From an uncultured Eubacterium sp. (lineage in GTDB: Bacteria > Bacillota_A > Clostridia > Lachnospirales > Lachnospiraceae), in the NCBI GenBank assembly GCA_948468465.1, contig CAOKJJ010000101.1:1-17613 (forward strand): a DNA stretch of 17,613 nt, in the 5' to 3' direction. Numbering within the stretch: the stretch's first letter is position 1; the number at the start of each line of letters is the position of its first letter. The position numbers were made by a program, and so were the translations under genes. The notes under the pieces were generated by a model. It was given only the letters and a program-made list of their open reading frames with translations. It was not told the DNA's origin and did no database searches. This document shows positions 15,298-17,613 of this stretch, one piece after another.

Positions 15298-15358
15298 AAA
15301 AGCATTGCTTAAACTGCATTTTTTAACAATATTTATTATACAGATTCAGGAGGATTCC

Positions 15359-16102
15359 ATGCTGCCAGCCCGCCATACCGTAATAACCCGTACCGAAACC
15401 ATAAAAACGTTCCACCAGCTGTCCGGAATGCAAAAAATTCAGTTTCTATGGAACTATTATAAGCTGCCGCTTGCCGTCACGTGCATCGCCCTATACATCG
15501 CCGGATTCAGCATTTACAGGCATCTGACGTATCAAGCCCCCGTACTGTACACAGCGCTTGTCAATATTGCCGCCGGAGAAGATCTGACACAGCATCTGAC
15601 CACAGGCTTTCTGGAATCGCTGGATGCAGATCCGGACAGAAACACCTGCCAGCTGTATTCCGGCCTGTATTTAACAGACGATGAAACCAACATTTATCAT
15701 GAATATACTTATGCGTCCCGAATGAAAATCCTCGCAGCAATTGACGCCAGACAAATGGATCTCGTACTTATGGATCAGGAAGCCTTTGACGCCTTTTCGC
15801 AAAACGGCTATCTTTCTGATCTGAATGAATTTGTTTCGTCAGATCCCGGACTTTACCAGACACTGCAGCCGTATCTGACAGAAAACACGGCCATTCTGGA
15901 AGATAATTCGCTGGATTTGTATTTTGATGAAACTGCTAAATATCATGCCAGGACGGAAACACATGTTATGGGGATCGACCTGTCCGGCTGTCCGGCTGTT
16001 CAAAAAGCAGGGTTCAGCGATACTGTGTTTCTTGGTATACTGAAAAATACGGCCCACAGGGAAACAGTTATGGAGTTTTTGCGTTACCTTTATGAGAGAT
16101 GA
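15359..16102 (+). CDS. Membrane-anchored protein with SBP-like domain, unknown role
   Basis: This 247-residue protein starts at ATG 15359 behind AGGAGG; an upstream in-frame TTG at 15305 lacks a ribosome site. A single membrane span at about 36-55 (KLPLAVTCIALYIAGFSIYR) follows a 35-residue basic N-terminus, predicting an inside-N, outside-C anchor. The outer part has phrases usual in sugar solute-binding proteins: MKILAAIDARQMDLVLMDQEAFDAF and NGYLSDLNEFV, and near the end FLGILKNTAHRETVMEFLRYLYE. At about 190 residues this domain is roughly half the size of a full binding protein, with no lipobox. I do not recognise a named family. It could be a reduced binding protein, a sensor that reads transporter state, or a YesL partner. 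It lies directly after YesL and before a separately transcribed LacI-type gene. Coding status is sure; function is unknown. Confidence 0.75.
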   Translation: MLPARHTVITRTETIKTFHQLSGMQKIQFLWNYYKLPLAVTCIALYIAGFSIYRHLTYQAPVLYTALVNIAAGEDLTQHLTTGFLESLDADPDRNTCQLYSGLYLTDDETNIYHEYTYASRMKILAAIDARQMDLVLMDQEAFDAFSQNGYLSDLNEFVSSDPGLYQTLQPYLTENTAILEDNSLDLYFDETAKYHARTETHVMGIDLSGCPAVQKAGFSDTVFLGILKNTAHRETVMEFLRYLYER

Positions 16103-16197
16103 TGCGCGGCGGGGTGAACGTTTATATCATATATTATATTTTGAGAAACAAGACGCTGGGAGAAGGAATCTCATAACATCATGCAGATTTTTTACAT

Positions 16198-16226
16198 TTG
16201 ACAACTTATTTTTTGCGCATTATAAT
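16198..16226 (+). promoter_or_regulatory. SigA-type promoter of the second LacI-type gene
   Basis: TTGACA (16198-16203) and TATAAT (16221-16226) are 17 bp apart. Upstream TTTTTTACAT and the downstream layout mirror the YesL promoter at 14497-14525. The transcript should start near 16233, giving a short leader that holds AAGGAG at 16257-16262. Confidence 0.88.
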
Positions 16227-16267
16227 AGAACCATCAGTTATGAAATACCCATCAGCAAGGAGAAATT

Positions 16268-17338
16268 ATGTCTTCCAGAGTTACTATACAGGATATTGCG
16301 GACGCGCTCGGCATCTCACGCAATACCGTTTCAAAAGCAATCAACAATACCGGCGTTCTGGCCGACGCAACCAGAGATAAAGTGCTGAAAAAAGCAATGG
16401 AAATGGGATATAAGCAGTTTTCCTATATTACGCTGGAAAATTCCACAAAACCGGCGCTTGCGATTACGCCAAACACAGACGCGAATGAAATTGCGCTGTT
16501 TACAACCAGCTTTTTGGGGAACTCCCATTTTTCTTCCACCATGCTGGACAAATTCCACAGCGAACTGTCCGGATTTGGCTACAGCCTTTCCATGCACCGG
16601 ATTCTCGCAGAAGAGCTCCGCGCCATCCGCCTTCCAGGTTCTTTTTCCCAAAAGCAGACAGCCGGAATTGCCTGTATCGAAATGTTTGATCCTGCATACA
16701 GCCGGATGATCTGCGGGCTCGGCCTGCCAGTCCTTTTTATCGACTCGCCGCCAGTCTGTACGGATGGCCCGCCAGAGGCAGACTGCCTGTATATGGATAA
16801 CCAGACCGGCATCCATCAGTTTGTACAGGAAATGGTACGCAGGAAAAAAAAGCAAATCGGATTTATCGGGGAATACATGCACTGCCAGTCGTTTTACGAA
16901 CGCTTTTGCGCCTACCACAACGCCATGCACCTGCACGGACTGCCTATTCAGGAAGAATACTGCCTTCTGAAAAACAAAGAACATACAAGCCATCCATCCT
17001 CCAAAGACTACAAGGAATATCTGGAAGAATGCATCCGGAACATCCCATCCCTGCCAGACGTATTCATCTGCGCAAATGATTTTGTTGCCATTGATACCAT
17101 GCAGGTATTAAAAAAACTTGGCTACAGCATCCCGAAAGATGTATATCTGTGCGGATTTGACGATTCACAGGAATCCAAAATCGTAACGCCTTCGCTGACC
17201 ACGATTCATATTCACAGTCAGATTATGGGATATTCCGCAGTCCAGCTTTTAGTCTCCCGCATACGGGAACCATCTTTAAATTTCCGCACGATGCATACAG
17301 AAACAAATCTTATCTACCGGGAATCAACGGGAGACTGA
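16268..17338 (+). CDS. LacI-family-like transcription regulator with atypical hinge
   Basis: This 356-residue regulator starts at ATG 16268, with AAGGAG 5 nt upstream. Residues 4-27 make a clear LacI-type helix-turn-helix (RVTIQDIADALGISRNTVSK), continuing with LADATRDKVLKKAMEMGY. Where LacI proteins usually have the hinge helix (a YxxNxxAxxL-like stretch), this one reads YKQFSYITLENSTKP, so the minor-groove contact is probably different or lost. The effector domain has the expected end part: PDVFICANDFVAIDTMQVL, then PKDVYLCGFDDSQESKIVTPSLTTIHI. The protein probably senses a sugar and controls the divergent region. Its own promoter is a near copy of the YesL promoter, hinting that it acts on both, including autoregulation. 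A perfect terminator ends its transcript about 85 bp past the stop. Confidence 0.87.
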   Translation: MSSRVTIQDIADALGISRNTVSKAINNTGVLADATRDKVLKKAMEMGYKQFSYITLENSTKPALAITPNTDANEIALFTTSFLGNSHFSSTMLDKFHSELSGFGYSLSMHRILAEELRAIRLPGSFSQKQTAGIACIEMFDPAYSRMICGLGLPVLFIDSPPVCTDGPPEADCLYMDNQTGIHQFVQEMVRRKKKQIGFIGEYMHCQSFYERFCAYHNAMHLHGLPIQEEYCLLKNKEHTSHPSSKDYKEYLEECIRNIPSLPDVFICANDFVAIDTMQVLKKLGYSIPKDVYLCGFDDSQESKIVTPSLTTIHIHSQIMGYSAVQLLVSRIREPSLNFRTMHTETNLIYRESTGD

Positions 17339-17422
17339 TTTTCACAGGCTTTGCATCAGATTACCGAAACACTTATGTATTAATTCAACATCATGTAATC
17401 TTTTCACAGAGTATATGGAAAT

Positions 17423-17456
17423 AAAAAACAGTCCTAATTATTAAGGACTGTTTTTT
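17423..17456. terminator. Strong bidirectional intrinsic terminator
   Basis: AAAAAACAGTCCT (17423-17435) and AGGACTGTTTTTT (17444-17456) pair perfectly over 13 bp with an 8-nt loop, followed by no further coding on this strand. It ends the LacI-type transcript and, read from the other side, also has a T run for the minus-strand gene at the right edge. Confidence 0.92.
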
Positions 17457-17460
17457 CAAA

Positions 17461-17488
17461 ATCCGGCACTTCTCTCTTTCCGCCGGAT
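17461..17488 (-). terminator. Terminator-like hairpin after the right-edge gene
   Basis: ATCCGGC (17461-17467) pairs with GCCGGAT (17482-17488) with a 14-nt loop. On the minus strand the stem is followed by TTTT and lies 18 nt past the stop of the partial gene at the window edge. Together with the next hairpin it forms a double stop between convergent genes. Confidence 0.55.
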
Positions 17489-17506
17489 CAGACGATAGCT
17501 CTCTAT

Positions 17507-17613
17507 TTAAAAGTGCTTTCCATAATCCAGCCTTTTTGCACTTTCTTCAGCCATGTCGGCTTCAACATCAAAGCCATTTTTACGAAGTTTCTCAGCAATT
17601 TCCTGATACAGCT
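17507..17613 (-). CDS. Unrecognised protein, C-terminal end (partial)
   Basis: A minus-strand frame enters from the right edge and runs 34 codons to TAA at 17507-17509. The tail reads LYQEIAEKLRKNGFDVEAD and then MAEESAKRLDYGKHF: charged, helical-looking, no membrane span. It convergently faces the LacI-type gene, with two hairpins between. I cannot name the family from this fragment. The call as coding rests on the open frame, its natural amino-acid composition and the terminator at its end. Confidence 0.5.
   Translation of the reverse strand, partial: LYQEIAEKLRKNGFDVEADMAEESAKRLDYGKHF

Noticed and set aside
16103..16190. Possible terminator GAGA-AGGAA-TCTC between the SBP-like gene and the LacI-type gene
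   Set aside because: The stem is only 4 bp and no T run follows at the right distance; readthrough into the regulator gene cannot be excluded.
16331..16993. 220-codon minus-strand open frame opposite the second LacI-type gene
   Set aside because: The plus strand encodes a clear regulator here; the antisense product has many Cys, Trp and Phe residues typical of a shadow frame.

Overview
The window looks like the genome of a Gram-positive, low-to-medium GC gut anaerobe of the Firmicutes, most likely a Lachnospiraceae member. The evidence is strong AGGAGG-type ribosome sites, SigA-type promoters with 17-bp spacers, an LplB/YtcP-type sugar transporter, a YesL (DUF624) protein, and a neighbouring Clostridia-type conjugative-element remnant. 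The species cannot be told from the sequence alone.

Left part (1-3475) is accessory DNA. It opens with the last 36 codons of a VirD4/TraG-type conjugal coupling protein, then about 360 bp without a convincing gene, then a Maff2-family small membrane protein that stops early. This is the broken edge of an integrative conjugative element. Three plus-strand cargo genes follow, more AT-rich than what lies on either side: a DUF2971 protein, a DUF1016/YhcG-type PDDEXK nuclease, and a pyridoxamine-phosphate-oxidase-like flavin protein. A short terminator and a start-less minus-strand reading frame close this part.

The main part (3628-17338) is a complete-looking fructan utilisation locus. A minus-strand cluster reads from about 14326 down to 3628. 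In transcription order it encodes two CUT1 permeases (LplB- and YtcP-like), a lipoprotein solute-binding protein, an intracellular GH32 beta-fructosidase, a LacI-family regulator, and a secreted 1360-residue multidomain GH32 fructanase. From the same 368-bp divergent control region a plus-strand unit reads out: a YesL-family membrane protein, then a membrane-anchored protein with solute-binding-protein-like sequence. A second LacI-type regulator follows from its own promoter, and a strong terminator ends the locus.

The inferred logic is as follows. The secreted GH32 enzyme trims levan or inulin outside the cell. The lipoprotein and the two permeases import the fructo-oligosaccharides, with the ATPase supplied from elsewhere because none is encoded here. 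The cytoplasmic GH32 enzyme then releases fructose. The two regulators differ in their hinge regions and probably read different operators. The promoters of the YesL unit and of the second regulator are near copies of each other, suggesting co-regulation.

The window ends with the C-terminal 34 codons of an unrecognised minus-strand gene. The most unusual points are the anchored binding-protein-like gene beside YesL, the twin promoters, the hairpin-rich spacer between the binding protein and hydrolase genes, and the domain architecture of the big fructanase.
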